From Deinococcus taeanensis (GTDB lineage Bacteria > Deinococcota > Deinococci > Deinococcales > Deinococcaceae): a stretch of DNA of 64,000 nucleotides. The stretch is taken from the NCBI RefSeq assembly GCF_020229735.1, contig NZ_CP083455.1, positions 2,569,001-2,633,000 on the forward strand, in the 5' to 3' direction. The notes beneath the pieces were generated by a model. It worked only from the letters and a program-made list of their open reading frames with translations, was not told where the DNA came from and made no database searches. The position numbers were made by a program, and so were the translations under genes. Positions within the stretch are counted from its first letter, which is position 1; every line of letters starts with the position of its first letter. Positions 1 through 8,641 of the stretch are shown piece after piece.

Positions 1-801
1 TCCAGCAGAAACGCAGGGGGTGGGGCGGCGGGAAAGCCCTGGCCCAGGTTCACGGCGCCATGCTGCGCCGCCAGTCGACTCATACGTGCGAAGACGCTCT
101 CCTGGGCGGAGCGCGCGCGGACCTGAACTTCGGGCATACCAGCAGTCTGCGCCTGAGCGCGCCATGCAGCGGCCGGCGCGGTGCAGACAAACGCGCCGCG
201 GCGGTCAGGCGTGAAGGACAAAGCAGGTGCCTGGCTGACGCAGGAGACTGGTGAGGCGAGCGTTGCCCCCAGCCCGGACCGGGGCCGACAGGCCAGCATC
301 CACCCGGCAGAATCCCGTGACCAGCCGCTGCCCCACTGAAGGCAATAGCCCTTGACCGGGTTTCGTTGCCCTCAGGGCAGCCCGGAATTCCAGGACCGCT
401 GCGGCGGCCTGTTCATCGCGCTGACCGGCCTGCTGGCCTCCACCGCCTGTCCCCTGGCCTGGCCGGAACGCTGGACATCAGCCGCACGGACCAGAGCCTG
501 CCGGCCCTGAGCCCTGAACGCAGCGTTTCTGGCGTGAGACTGCCGCGTTCCGCACACCTTTCAGCTCGTGGACCTCCTGGAGGTCAGCAGGGAGGGTCGT
601 GGCCGGGCATGCATGGCGTTCTGCGCGCCCTCTCCCCCGCCCGGCCTGAGCGGCTCCTCGTTCTGACTCCCTCGCGGCGTCCCTGGTGCTGCTGGCGCTC
701 GCGGCGTTGGGCGGCGCGTCCTGGACGCATCCTGAGCTGGGGGCCGTCACCCGGCAGGGCAACGCGCTCCTGCGGAGGGCGAGCCGACGCACGCGCGGCG
801 T
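1..801. other. Degraded region without an intact gene
   Basis: No reading frame here has convincing protein character on either strand; all open frames are short and mutually overlapping, as expected at this GC content. The end of the stretch (about 680-800) reads as a hydrophobic segment followed by Arg-rich sequence running towards the GGDEF remnant that starts at 802. It may therefore be the decayed N-terminal part of that same gene. Its origin cannot be identified from sequence alone. Confidence 0.5.
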
Positions 802-1075
802 GACCCGTTCGCCGGCCTGTCCAACCACCGCCTGCTGGACAGCGGCCTGCGCGCAGCCCTGGACAACGCCTGACTCTGTTGAATCCGGACCACTGTAAAC
901 GTCCCTCTGGCCCGTGCGGCCATGACCTTGGGGACGCCGTTCTGCGCACGGTGGCCCGCCGCTCGGCCGGTCCGGTCACGGGCATCGGCGGCGCTGCCCA
1001 GCGCCGGACTGGCGAATATCCACTGCGCCGCGCAGACGACGCGCTGCACCAGGGCAAGGCAGGTGCGGGGGGTAG
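802..1075 (+). pseudogene. Remnant of a GGDEF (diguanylate cyclase) gene
   Basis: Frame fragments match successive GGDEF-domain blocks. From 802 the frame reads DPFAGLSNHRLLDSGLRAAL, the typical DPLTGLPNRR opening, and ends in TGA at 871. From about 876 another stretch reads LLNPDHCKRP followed by GHDLGDAVLRTVARR, equivalent to the FDLDHFKRVND and HGHDVGDAVL blocks. A last piece reads LRRADDALHQGKAGAGG, the usual end of the domain. The central GGDEF signature and I-site are missing. The fragments resemble the intact cyclase that follows at 1168, suggesting an old duplicate or related gene. It cannot make a functional enzyme. Confidence 0.7.
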
Positions 1076-1154
1076 AACACTGTTCCCCTCGCCTCGGGCG
1101 CCCCTTCGGGGTGTTCATGGGGGGGGATGTCAGGCGCCTGTGAGCCTGCGTGCC

Positions 1155-1160
1155 TAGCCT
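1155..1160 (+). promoter_or_regulatory. -10 box of a leaderless promoter
   Basis: TAGCCT lies 7 bases before the ATG at 1168. This is the spacing seen at other leaderless starts in this window and favours that ATG over the GTG at 1150. Confidence 0.5.
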
Positions 1161-1167
1161 GAACTGT

Positions 1168-2235
1168 ATGACCGTCTCGCCTCTTCCCCACCTGGACCGC
1201 GCGGAGTTCGCGTTCCGGCGGGGCAGCCTGCTGACGCTGCTGGGCGCCGTGCTGGTCGTGAGTGTCGTGACGCTCAGCGTGCAGGCCTTCTGGAACTTCA
1301 GCGCCGCGGATCAGCTGCTGCTGGGCCTGCTGGGCCTGAAGAACGCCGCGCTGCTGGCGTGGCTGTGGCGCTCGCCGCGGCACTTCCGGCTGGTCGGCCT
1401 GATCGAGCTGGGCATCGGGGCGTGTACGGCGATTGTGCGGCTGTACGTCACGCTGCACAGTCCACCTTCGTACTCCGGGCTGGGCGGGTACGCGCCGTGG
1501 ATGATCCTGTCGTACCTCGCGGCGTTCCTGGTGCTGTCGCCGCGCAGCGCCGTGCGCTTTGCGCTCACGCAGTACAGCGTGATGGCAGCCGTGGTTTTTC
1601 ATTACGCTCTGGATGCCCAGGTGCCGGCCGCCATGAAGACCGGGCTGGGGAACTCGCTGCTGCAGACCATGCTGATGCACGCCACGTTCATCGCGTACCT
1701 CGCGGGGCAGCAGCGGCTGCTCGGGCATTATGTGCGGGCGCTGCTGAGTGCGAAGCGCGAGGCGAGTCTCGCGCAGATTGACGCGCTGACCGAGCTGCCC
1801 AACCGCCGTCAGCTCACCACCTGGCTGCGTGAGAGCCTGGGCGGGCCGGAGGACACCAGCGTGATCCTGTTTGACCTGGATCACTTCAAGCGCGTGAACG
1901 ACACGCACGGCCATGACGTCGGCGACGCCGTCCTGCAGCACGTGGCTCACACCATGCGCCGCAGCGTCCGGCAGCACGACCGGGTGGGCCGCTGGGGCGG
2001 TGAGGAGTTCCTGATCATCGTGCAGGGCAGCGCCGTGACGGCTCAGCACGTCGCGCAGCGCCTGCGGGAGCTGCTGAAGCAGGCGCCGCACCTGCAGGCG
2101 GGCGTGATCACCGTGAGCTGCGGCGTGGCGCAGGCGCTGCCCGGGGAACGGCTCGAGGATCTGCTGCGCCGCGCGGACGAGGCCATGTACGGCGCCAAGC
2201 GTGCCGGGCGGGACACCGTCACGACCGCCGCGTGA
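1168..2235 (+). CDS. Membrane-anchored GGDEF diguanylate cyclase
   Basis: Predicted to condense two GTP into cyclic di-GMP at the inner membrane. The 355-residue protein has about five or six hydrophobic helices in residues 20-190, an MASE-like sensor region of unknown ligand. A complete GGDEF domain follows, opening with DALTELPNRR and FDLDHFKRVND. The active-site signature is GGEEF at residues 277-281, an active variant. An RQHD motif sits five residues upstream and fits the RxxD product-inhibition I-site. There is no EAL or HD-GYP domain. An in-frame GTG at 1150 would add six residues, but the -10 box at 1155 makes ATG 1168 more likely. The following transporter starts 22 bases downstream with its own promoter box. 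Confidence 0.9.
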   Translation: MTVSPLPHLDRAEFAFRRGSLLTLLGAVLVVSVVTLSVQAFWNFSAADQLLLGLLGLKNAALLAWLWRSPRHFRLVGLIELGIGACTAIVRLYVTLHSPPSYSGLGGYAPWMILSYLAAFLVLSPRSAVRFALTQYSVMAAVVFHYALDAQVPAAMKTGLGNSLLQTMLMHATFIAYLAGQQRLLGHYVRALLSAKREASLAQIDALTELPNRRQLTTWLRESLGGPEDTSVILFDLDHFKRVNDTHGHDVGDAVLQHVAHTMRRSVRQHDRVGRWGGEEFLIIVQGSAVTAQHVAQRLRELLKQAPHLQAGVITVSCGVAQALPGERLEDLLRRADEAMYGAKRAGRDTVTTAA

Positions 2236-2244
2236 ACTGCGCGC

Positions 2245-2250
2245 TACGCT
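2245..2250 (+). promoter_or_regulatory. -10 box of a leaderless promoter
   Basis: TACGCT lies 7 bases before the GTG start at 2258. Confidence 0.55.
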
Positions 2251-2257
2251 GCGGCGC

Positions 2258-2872
2258 GTGCCTCCCTTCCTGCGCGGCCTGAGCCTGGGCCTGTCTCTGA
2301 TTGTGGCCATCGGCCCGCAGAATGCCTTCGTGCTCCGGCAGGGCCTGTCGCGCCGGCACGCGGCCCTGGCGGCGCTGGCCTGCTCGGTGTGCGACACGCT
2401 GCTGATCACGCTGGGCGTCCTGGGGGTCGGGGCGCTGCTGTCGCGCACGCCGGCCCTGGTGACGGCCGGAACCCTGTGCGGTGCGGCGTTCCTGACCTGG
2501 TACGGGCTGCGGGCACTGCGGGGCGCGTGGGTGGGCGGCGCGCCCGGCCTGCATGCCGGCGCCGGGGTGGCCCCCACCGTCAGGGGTGTGCTGGTCACTG
2601 CGGCCGGGTTCAGTCTGCTGAATCCGCACGCGCTGCTGGACACGGTGGTGCTGATCGGCGGGGCCAGCGCGGGCCTGAGCGGCGCGGGGCGCGGGGCGTT
2701 TCTGAGCGGGACGGTGCTGGCCTCCTGGGCGTGGTTCTTCATGCTCGCGCTGGCGGGGCGGGCCGTGGCGCCGGTGATGGCCCGTCCGGGGGCGTGGCGC
2801 CTGCTGGACGCCGTGATTGGCGTGACGCTCCTGCTGACGGCCGCCGGACTCCTGCGGGGTCTGCGGGCGTGA
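2258..2872 (+). CDS. LysE/ArgO-family amino-acid exporter
   Basis: A 204-residue integral membrane protein with about six hydrophobic segments. Near the N-terminus it carries the family signature AIGPQNAFVLRQGL, typical of LysE/ArgO exporters of basic amino acids. A second conserved block, FSLLNPHALLDTVVLIGG, is characteristic of the same family. It should sit in the inner membrane and export lysine, arginine or a related amino acid by proton antiport; the substrate cannot be read from the sequence. The frame is open back to 2201 inside the cyclase gene, but GTG 2258 sits 7 bases after TACGCT and gives a normal family N-terminus. Confidence 0.88.
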   Translation: MPPFLRGLSLGLSLIVAIGPQNAFVLRQGLSRRHAALAALACSVCDTLLITLGVLGVGALLSRTPALVTAGTLCGAAFLTWYGLRALRGAWVGGAPGLHAGAGVAPTVRGVLVTAAGFSLLNPHALLDTVVLIGGASAGLSGAGRGAFLSGTVLASWAWFFMLALAGRAVAPVMARPGAWRLLDAVIGVTLLLTAAGLLRGLRA

Positions 2873-2942
2873 ACCGGCGATAGGTGTCCCGCATGCCTGC
2901 ATAAGTTTGCATGATGCTTACCTTTGCGGGCGTCTGGCGTGT

Positions 2943-2948
2943 TAGGCT
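2943..2948 (+). promoter_or_regulatory. Possible -10 box of carB
   Basis: TAGGCT lies 11 bases before the carB ATG at 2960, so the transcript would have only a very short leader. No convincing -35 is visible. Confidence 0.4.
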
Positions 2949-2959
2949 CAATCTCTGGA

Positions 2960-5900
2960 ATGCCTAAGCGTACTGACCTCCAGACCATCCTGATTCTCGG
3001 CAGCGGCCCCATCCAGATCGGGCAGGCAGCCGAGTTCGACTATTCCGGCACGCAGGCCCTCAAGGCCCTGAAGAAGGAAGGCTACCGGGTGGTGCTCGTC
3101 AACAGCAACCCGGCGACCATCATGACCGACCCGGACCTCGCGGACGCCACCTATCTGGAACCGCTCACGCCCGAGTTCGTGCGGCGGGTGATCGAGAAGG
3201 AGCGCCCCGACGCGCTGCTGCCCACCCTGGGCGGGCAGACCGCCCTGAACCTGGCCATGGACCTTCACGGCAGCGGCACGCTGGAGGAATTCGGTGTGGA
3301 GCTTATCGGCGCGAACGCCGCCGCGATCCGTAAGGGCGAGGACCGCGAGGAATTCCAGGCCGCCATGAAAAAAATCGGCGTGGAAACCGCCCGCGGGCAG
3401 ATGGTGCACTCCATGGCCGAAGCCATTGAGTACCAGAAGGAGATCGGGCTGCCCATCGTGATCCGCCCGTCGTTCACGCTGGGCGGCACCGGTGGCGGGA
3501 TCGCCCATACCTACGAGGACTTCCTGAAGATCACCGAGGGCGGCCTGCGCGACTCGCCCGTGAACAGCGTGCTGCTTGAGGAAAGCATCCTCGGCTGGAA
3601 GGAATACGAGCTGGAGGTCATGCGTGACCACGCCGACACGGTGGTCATCATCACCAGCATCGAGAACTTCGATCCCATGGGCGTGCACACCGGCGACTCC
3701 ATCACGGTCGCGCCTGCCCAGACGCTCAGTGACGTGGAGTACCAGCGGCTGCGCGACCAGTCCCTGGCCATCATCCGCGAGATCGGTGTAGACACCGGCG
3801 GCAGCAACATTCAGTTCGCGGTGAACCCGGCGGACGGCCGCGTCATCGTCATCGAGATGAACCCCCGCGTGAGCCGCTCCTCGGCCCTGGCCAGCAAGGC
3901 CACCGGCTTCCCGATTGCGAAGATCGCGGCGCTGCTGGCCGTCGGGTACCACCTGGATGAACTGAAAAACGACATTACCCTCTCCACGCCCGCGTCGTTC
4001 GAGCCGAGCATTGACTACGTGGTCACGAAGATTCCCCGGTTCGCGTTCGAGAAGTTTCCGGGCACACCCGACGCGCTGGGCACGCAGATGCGCAGTGTGG
4101 GCGAGGTCATGGCCATCGGCCGGACCTTCAAGGAAAGCCTGCAGAAGGCCATGCGGTCCATCGAGTCCGACGTGCGCGGCACCTTCGCCAGCATGAGTGA
4201 CGCGGAACTGCGCGGCCTGCTGTACGGCAACCCGCGCCGCCTGGAAGCCGTGCTGGAACTCCTGCGCCGCGGCGAGAGCACGGGCGCGCTGTTCGACGCC
4301 ACGAAGATCGACCCCTGGTTCCTGAGCCAGCTGAAGGAAATCGTGGACGCAGAACGGGAAATCTCCGACCTGGGGCCCATCGAGGAGTGGAAGTACGAGA
4401 TCTGGCGTGAGGTGAAGCGCCTGGGCTTCAGTGACACCCGCATCGGCGAGCTGGTGGGCCTGACCGAACTGCAGGTCCGGGCGCTGCGCAAGGCGGCCAG
4501 GGCCCTGCCCGTGTACAAGACCGTGGACACCTGCGCCGCCGAGTTCGAGGCGTTCACGCCCTACCACTACAGCACCTACGAGTGGGAGGACGAGGTGAAG
4601 GCCACCGACAAACCCAAGGTTGTGATCCTGGGCAGCGGACCCAACCGCATCGGGCAGGGCGTCGAGTTCGATTACGCCACCGTGCACGCGGTGTGGGCGC
4701 TGCAGGAGGCCGGGTACGAGACCATCATGGTCAACAGCAACCCCGAGACGGTCAGCACCGACTACGACACCGCCGACCGCCTGTACTTCGAGCCTCTGAC
4801 GTTCGAGGACGTCATGAACATCATTGAGCACGAGCAGCCTGTGGGCGTCATCGTGCAGCTCGGCGGGCAGACGCCCTTGAAACTCGCCAGGAAGCTCGCG
4901 GACGCCGGCGCGCCCATCATCGGCACCAGCCCCGAAACCATTCATGAGGCCGAGGACCGCGCCAGCTTCAACGCCCTGTGCGAACGCCTGGGTCTGCCCC
5001 AGCCCAGAGGGAAGGTGGCAGAAACGCCGGAAGAGGCCGCTGCCCTTGCCGGACAGCTTGGCTTCCCGCTGATGGCGCGGCCCTCGTACGTGCTCGGCGG
5101 GCGCGCGATGCGCACCGTGCGCTCCATGGACGAACTCACCACGTACCTCAACGAGGTGTACGCCGCCGTGGAAGGGCAGCCCAGCATCCTCCTCGACCAG
5201 TTCCTGGAAGGTGCGCTGGAACTCGACGTGGACACCCTCTGCGACGGCACGACGGCTGTGGTTGCCGGCATCATGGAGCACGTGGAGGCGGCCGGCGTGC
5301 ACTCCGGCGACAGCGCCTGCATCCTTCCTCCCGTGAGTCTCAGCCCGGAACTGCTGGCGCGCGTGAAGGCCGACACGGAACGCCTCGCGCTGGAACTAGG
5401 CGTCAGGGGCCTCATGAACGTCCAGTGGGCCGTGAAGGACGACGTGGCGTACATCCTCGAGGCGAACCCCCGGGCCAGCCGCACCGTGCCCTTTGTCAGC
5501 AAGGCCGTGAATCATGCCCTGGCCAAGAGCGCCGCCCGGATCGCCGTGGGCCACACCCTGGAACAGATCGGGTTCACGGAAACCCCCACGCCCGGGATGT
5601 ACTCCGTGAAGGAGGTGCACCTGCCCTTCCTGAAATTCGCGGGCGTCATTCCCAGGCTGGGTCCGGAAATGAAAAGCACCGGCGAGAGCATGGGCATCGA
5701 CGCCGACCCGCACCGCGCCTTCTACCGGGCGCAGATCGGCGCGAAGAACAACCTGCCCACCACCGGCACGGCGCTCGTGCTGGGCGAGGACCTGCATGAC
5801 GTGGCGCAGGCCCTGACGGACGCTGGCCTGACGGTCATCCGTGAGCAGGCCGGGGACACCCTCCCGGCGCTGCTGATCGACACCACCGGCAGCCAGCTGC

Positions 5901-6034
5901 TGCGCACCGCCCTGGAACGCGGCGTGCCCATCGTGAGCACGAAGGAGGCCGCCGAGTGGACGGCCCGGGCCATCAAGGCCGTTCAGGGTGAAGTGCTGGG
6001 CGTGAAGAGTCTTCAGGAGTGGGTGAACGGCTGA
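2960..6034 (+). CDS. carB: Carbamoyl-phosphate synthase large subunit
   Basis: Makes carbamoyl phosphate from bicarbonate, ATP and glutamine-derived ammonia for pyrimidine and arginine synthesis, with CarA supplying the ammonia. At 1024 residues it is slightly shorter than the E. coli protein. It shows the expected internal duplication: the first half opens with [20 protein letters not shown] and the second (about residue 547) with [16 protein letters not shown], each leading an ATP-grasp synthetase domain. The C-terminal 130 residues form the MGS-like regulatory domain. The frame is open upstream to a TTG at 2924, but [10 protein letters not shown] is the usual start. carA is not in this window. 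A strong hairpin follows the stop codon. Confidence 0.97.
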   Translation: MPKRTDLQTILILGSGPIQIGQAAEFDYSGTQALKALKKEGYRVVLVNSNPATIMTDPDLADATYLEPLTPEFVRRVIEKERPDALLPTLGGQTALNLAMDLHGSGTLEEFGVELIGANAAAIRKGEDREEFQAAMKKIGVETARGQMVHSMAEAIEYQKEIGLPIVIRPSFTLGGTGGGIAHTYEDFLKITEGGLRDSPVNSVLLEESILGWKEYELEVMRDHADTVVIITSIENFDPMGVHTGDSITVAPAQTLSDVEYQRLRDQSLAIIREIGVDTGGSNIQFAVNPADGRVIVIEMNPRVSRSSALASKATGFPIAKIAALLAVGYHLDELKNDITLSTPASFEPSIDYVVTKIPRFAFEKFPGTPDALGTQMRSVGEVMAIGRTFKESLQKAMRSIESDVRGTFASMSDAELRGLLYGNPRRLEAVLELLRRGESTGALFDATKIDPWFLSQLKEIVDAEREISDLGPIEEWKYEIWREVKRLGFSDTRIGELVGLTELQVRALRKAARALPVYKTVDTCAAEFEAFTPYHYSTYEWEDEVKATDKPKVVILGSGPNRIGQGVEFDYATVHAVWALQEAGYETIMVNSNPETVSTDYDTADRLYFEPLTFEDVMNIIEHEQPVGVIVQLGGQTPLKLARKLADAGAPIIGTSPETIHEAEDRASFNALCERLGLPQPRGKVAETPEEAAALAGQLGFPLMARPSYVLGGRAMRTVRSMDELTTYLNEVYAAVEGQPSILLDQFLEGALELDVDTLCDGTTAVVAGIMEHVEAAGVHSGDSACILPPVSLSPELLARVKADTERLALELGVRGLMNVQWAVKDDVAYILEANPRASRTVPFVSKAVNHALAKSAARIAVGHTLEQIGFTETPTPGMYSVKEVHLPFLKFAGVIPRLGPEMKSTGESMGIDADPHRAFYRAQIGAKNNLPTTGTALVLGEDLHDVAQALTDAGLTVIREQAGDTLPALLIDTTGSQLLRTALERGVPIVSTKEAAEWTARAIKAVQGEVLGVKSLQEWVNG

Positions 6035-6065
6035 GGAACCCCTCCGGCCGGCACCGGGGCGCAGT

Positions 6066-6092
6066 GGGGGCGGGTCGACGTGACCCGCCCCC
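6066..6092 (+). terminator. Hairpin terminator after carB
   Basis: An 11-bp perfect stem (GGGGGCGGGTC with GACCCGCCCCC) and 5-base loop, without a real T-run. Confidence 0.7.
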
Positions 6093-6271
6093 TGCCCTTA
6101 GGCCTTCAGCTGCCGGATTCGCGTGCCGGCTCCCCTGATGGGTTCAGGGTCGTCTCCTGCCGCCCTGAGGTGGCGCGAGATGCGGTCCCCTCCACACGCT
6201 GCCTGCCGGCAAGCCGTCTGCGGCAAACCCGTCCGTTATCACCGGCACATCCCCTTTCGCCGCCTTTCCCC

Positions 6272-6277
6272 TACGCT
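6272..6277 (+). promoter_or_regulatory. -10 box before an ATA codon
   Basis: TACGCT followed by GCGTGC, the same arrangement as at 12121, but the next codon is ATA (6284) instead of ATG or GTG. Confidence 0.4.
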
Positions 6278-6283
6278 GCGTGC

Positions 6284-6475
6284 ATAACCGACGACCACAA
6301 CGAGGCCGAGCAGTTGCAGGAGGCGTACGCCCGGCGTGAGGCGCACGAACGCAAGGCCGGGAAGACCAGCGCGGGCGGCGCGGGCAGGACCGGCACACCC
6401 GGGAACAGCGAAACAGGTGAGGCAACTACAGGTGCGAATGCCGGCGGGGAACGCTCCGGCGCGCAGGAGAACTGA
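6284..6475 (+). CDS. Small hydrophilic protein with apparent ATA start
   Basis: The frame encodes 63 residues opening with ITDDHNEAEQLQEAYARREA, a charged helix-like segment, then a Gly/Thr/Ser-rich tail ending in GAQEN. Composition looks like a genuine soluble Deinococcus small protein rather than a shadow frame. No ATG or GTG is available at the right place in this frame, yet ATA lies exactly six bases after a TACGCT box, where the window's leaderless genes have their start codon. A hairpin follows the stop at 6480. It could be translated from ATA, be silenced by an ATG-to-ATA change, or contain a sequence error. No function can be assigned. Confidence 0.4.
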   Translation: MTDDHNEAEQLQEAYARREAHERKAGKTSAGGAGRTGTPGNSETGEATTGANAGGERSGAQEN

Positions 6476-6479
6476 GAGG

Positions 6480-6504
6480 CCGGGGGTGAAGGCCGGCCCC
6501 CCGG
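6480..6504 (+). terminator. Hairpin after the small gene
   Basis: CCGGGGG pairs with CCCCCGG across an 11-base loop, starting four bases after the stop codon at 6475. Confidence 0.5.
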
Positions 6505-6602
6505 TCATCTCACCTCGGGTGTTCCTGGGCCAAGCGGTCATGACAGCGCCCTGCACGACCGCTAAGGCCGGACGCCAGCCACAACCTGCCGGTATGGGCG
6601 AG

Positions 6603-6639
6603 GGGGGGGCCTGTTCCCGCTGGGCGGGTGGCCCCCTGT
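6603..6639 (-). terminator. Possible hairpin after the TAXI gene
   Basis: GGGGGCC and GGCCCCC form an inverted repeat just beyond the stop codon at 6653 (minus strand). Confidence 0.4.
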
Positions 6640-6652
6640 TCGTGCGGCCCGC

Positions 6653-7531
6653 TTACCTGTACTGAGGCCAGGGCCACGTCTTGAAGGTGACTTCCTGCCA
6701 TTTGGGGTGCATGCCCTCGTCTTCCTGCAGGTTCACGAGCTTCTCGACGGCGCACTTCTGGTACTTCAGCAGCAGGTCCTTCTTCTCCAGAGTTTTGAAG
6801 TCGCGGGTGGCGAGGACACTCTGCACGGCGACCGTGGCGACACTGCTCGCGCCGAAGTTCGGGTACAGGAGTTTGGCACTCGTGTAGATGCCTTTCAGGG
6901 CGGGGGTGGTGGGCACAGCGATGAGGTTCACGCCGCTGAGATCCCGGACCCACGGAGCGGGCTGCCCGACAACCGCGAGGACCGCGTCGACTTCTCCGGC
7001 GCTCAGGGCCCGGAAGGCCGCGTCGCGGTCCTTGACGGAGGTGACGGTAAAGGGCACGCCAAGCTTCGCACTGAGAACGCGGGCCGTGATGATGCTGCCG
7101 CCCCACGCGGCCACGCGCCTGCCTTTCAGGTCGCCGAAGGTGCTGACGCCGGTCGTGGTGGTTTTCCCGAGGATGCTCTTCTTCACCACCGGGGGTCTGG
7201 CGAACAGGTGAATTTCCTCGGTGTGCAGGGGCAGCAGGGCTTTGATGTTCTGCACGCGGGCGTCACCGTCAATCTGTTCCTTGGCTTTCAGGACGTCGCT
7301 CTGCACGAACGCGAGGGACACCTCGTTGTTGAGCAGCAGGTCGATATTCTCGAGACTGCCGCTGGTACCGCGTTCTTTCAGGTAGGCGCTCTGAGCGCAG
7401 ACCCGGCCGATGTTCTTGAACATGGTGGAGTACGTGCCGGTGCTGCTGCCCGTGGCGACGTTCAGGAACGTGGCGGCGTGCGCGGCGGGCGTGAGCAGGG
7501 CGAGCAGGACGGTCAGGGGCAGGTGGTTCAT
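6653..7531 (-). CDS. TAXI-family periplasmic solute-binding protein
   Basis: A 292-residue secreted binding protein. It starts MNHLPLTVLLALLTPAAHA, a clear signal peptide cut near AHA-A, followed by NVATGSSTGTYSTMFKNIGR, the TAXI-family glycine/serine/threonine ligand-binding block. Family members bind carboxylates such as glutamate for TRAP transporters. No TRAP membrane subunit is encoded nearby, so it either serves a permease elsewhere or acts as a sensor component. ATG 7531 is chosen because a GGAG ribosome site lies five bases before it; the GTG six bases upstream would touch that site. It follows two membrane-protein genes in the same direction and is probably co-transcribed with them. 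Confidence 0.82.
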   Translation of the reverse strand: MNHLPLTVLLALLTPAAHAATFLNVATGSSTGTYSTMFKNIGRVCAQSAYLKERGTSGSLENIDLLLNNEVSLAFVQSDVLKAKEQIDGDARVQNIKALLPLHTEEIHLFARPPVVKKSILGKTTTTGVSTFGDLKGRRVAAWGGSIITARVLSAKLGVPFTVTSVKDRDAAFRALSAGEVDAVLAVVGQPAPWVRDLSGVNLIAVPTTPALKGIYTSAKLLYPNFGASSVATVAVQSVLATRDFKTLEKKDLLLKYQKCAVEKLVNLQEDEGMHPKWQEVTFKTWPWPQYR

Positions 7532-7546
7532 GGGCACTCCGTGGGG

Positions 7547-7741
7547 TTACTTGAGGTCGCCGTAGCTGCCGCTGTCACTGTTCGTGCCGGGGGGCGTGGC
7601 TGGCGTGCTGGCGGGTGCGGTGCTGGAAGAGGGCGCGCGGGTGGTCCCGTCAAGGACATGCAACTGATCCAGGGCGATCACGGCGCCGCACACCACGAGA
7701 ATCAGGGCGAGGAGGGCGCCGAGGCGCGCGCCCCGGCTCAC
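7547..7741 (-). CDS. Small single-pass membrane protein
   Basis: Encodes 64 residues: a short basic N-terminus, one hydrophobic helix (about residues 8-26), then a Ser/Thr/Pro-rich tail ending SGSYGDLK that should face the periplasm. The GTG start overlaps the stop of the upstream gene by four bases (GTGA), indicating translational coupling. The TAXI gene starts 15 bases downstream. No family is recognised. The three-gene arrangement suggests an envelope-associated role. Confidence 0.7.
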   Translation of the reverse strand: MSRGARLGALLALILVVCGAVIALDQLHVLDGTTRAPSSSTAPASTPATPPGTNSDSGSYGDLK

Positions 7742-8490
7742 GCGCGGCCTCCTCGCAGGGCGCGGTTCTCCTCGCCCGCGGCCAGGGCCTGATCGAGCAG
7801 CGCAGCGTTCCGCCCGGCGCGGCGGGCAATTTCGGAAAGGGCGCTTTCGGTGACGTGGCGGTCCTCGGCGCTGAGGTTCGCCTGTTGCAGGGCGCTGGCG
7901 ACGTTGCCTTTGGCCTGCGCGAGTTGCGTGTCGATGCGGGCTTTGCGGATCTGCCGGTCGAATTCGACCAGATCGGCGCGCAGGTCGCTCAGGTGCGTCT
8001 GGGCGCGGGCGAACGCGTCACGACTGACCTGCAGGTCCGCTTCCCAGCGGGCGACGTCAGCGGCGTCCATGTCGGCGCGGCTCTGGTCGATCAGTCGCCG
8101 GAAATCCTCGATGTGGCCGTTGGCTTCCTGCAGCTGCTGTCCTTTGGCGTGAATAAGCTGCTCAAACTGCTTGCGCTGCACGATGAGCGTCTCCAGGGGC
8201 ATGGCGCGCGCCACGGCTTCCTTGGCCTTCACGCGTCCGGCGTTCAGGGCGAGGATCAGGGCGGGCGTCAGGAAGATCACCGCCAGGAGCGCCACCATGA
8301 AGGCCGCGATGGTCACGGTGGTCAGGGCGACATTGAACACCGCGATGGCAGCGCCCCCGAGGGCCGCGAGGGCCAGGACGCCGCCGCCGGTGGCCAGGAC
8401 AAGTTTCCCGGCCGTCACCGGTCGCTGCGCGGGGGGCGGCGTGGAAGGGCGCAGTTCGATGACCGTCTCGTCCCGGGAGGGCTGGCTCAT
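7738..8490 (-). CDS. Membrane protein with long coiled-coil domain
   Basis: A 250-residue protein. After a Pro-rich cytoplasmic start, two hydrophobic segments lie at about residues 28-56 and 59-82. The rest is charged, Ala/Gln/Leu-rich helical sequence with heptad character, rich in residues such as RADLVEFDRQIRKAR. This recalls PspA/IM30-like coiled coils only in a general way, and I do not recognise a family. It is the first gene of a probable operon with the small membrane protein and TAXI protein. A TATAAG box lies five bases before the ATG, suggesting a leaderless transcript. Confidence 0.75.
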   Translation of the reverse strand: MSQPSRDETVIELRPSTPPPAQRPVTAGKLVLATGGGVLALAALGGAAIAVFNVALTTVTIAAFMVALLAVIFLTPALILALNAGRVKAKEAVARAMPLETLIVQRKQFEQLIHAKGQQLQEANGHIEDFRRLIDQSRADMDAADVARWEADLQVSRDAFARAQTHLSDLRADLVEFDRQIRKARIDTQLAQAKGNVASALQQANLSAEDRHVTESALSEIARRAGRNAALLDQALAAGEENRALRGGRA

Positions 8491-8495
8491 ACTCC

Positions 8496-8501
8496 CTTAT
8501 A
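8496..8501 (-). promoter_or_regulatory. -10 box of the coiled-coil/TAXI operon
   Basis: On the minus strand TATAAG is followed by GGAGT and the ATG at 8490. Confidence 0.5.
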
Positions 8502-8630
8502 CGACACGTGGGCTGGCCGCGTTGCCGAACTGCCGCAGCGCGCGGCCGCGGCCGAGCAGGCGCAGTGCCCCCGCCTGGGCAGGCGGGAGGGTCTGAAGGC
8601 AGGGTACACGCAGCGCACAGGAATGCTTTC

Positions 8631-8636
8631 TACGCT
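8631..8636 (+). promoter_or_regulatory. -10 box of a leaderless promoter
   Basis: TACGCT lies five bases before the ATG at 8642. Confidence 0.6.
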
Positions 8637-8641
8637 CAGGT

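Noticed and set aside
20..254. Two overlapping 64-residue frames at the window start
   Set aside because: Arg/Ala-rich, overlapping in two frames, with no promoter box, ribosome site or recognisable domain.
976..3012. A 678-residue open frame on the minus strand
   Set aside because: It runs antisense to the cyclase and LysE genes, has repetitive Arg/Pro/Ala composition and no domain; a GC-content shadow.
2948..5302. A 784-residue open frame antisense to carB
   Set aside because: His/Arg/Val-rich shadow of a strongly conserved gene on the opposite strand.
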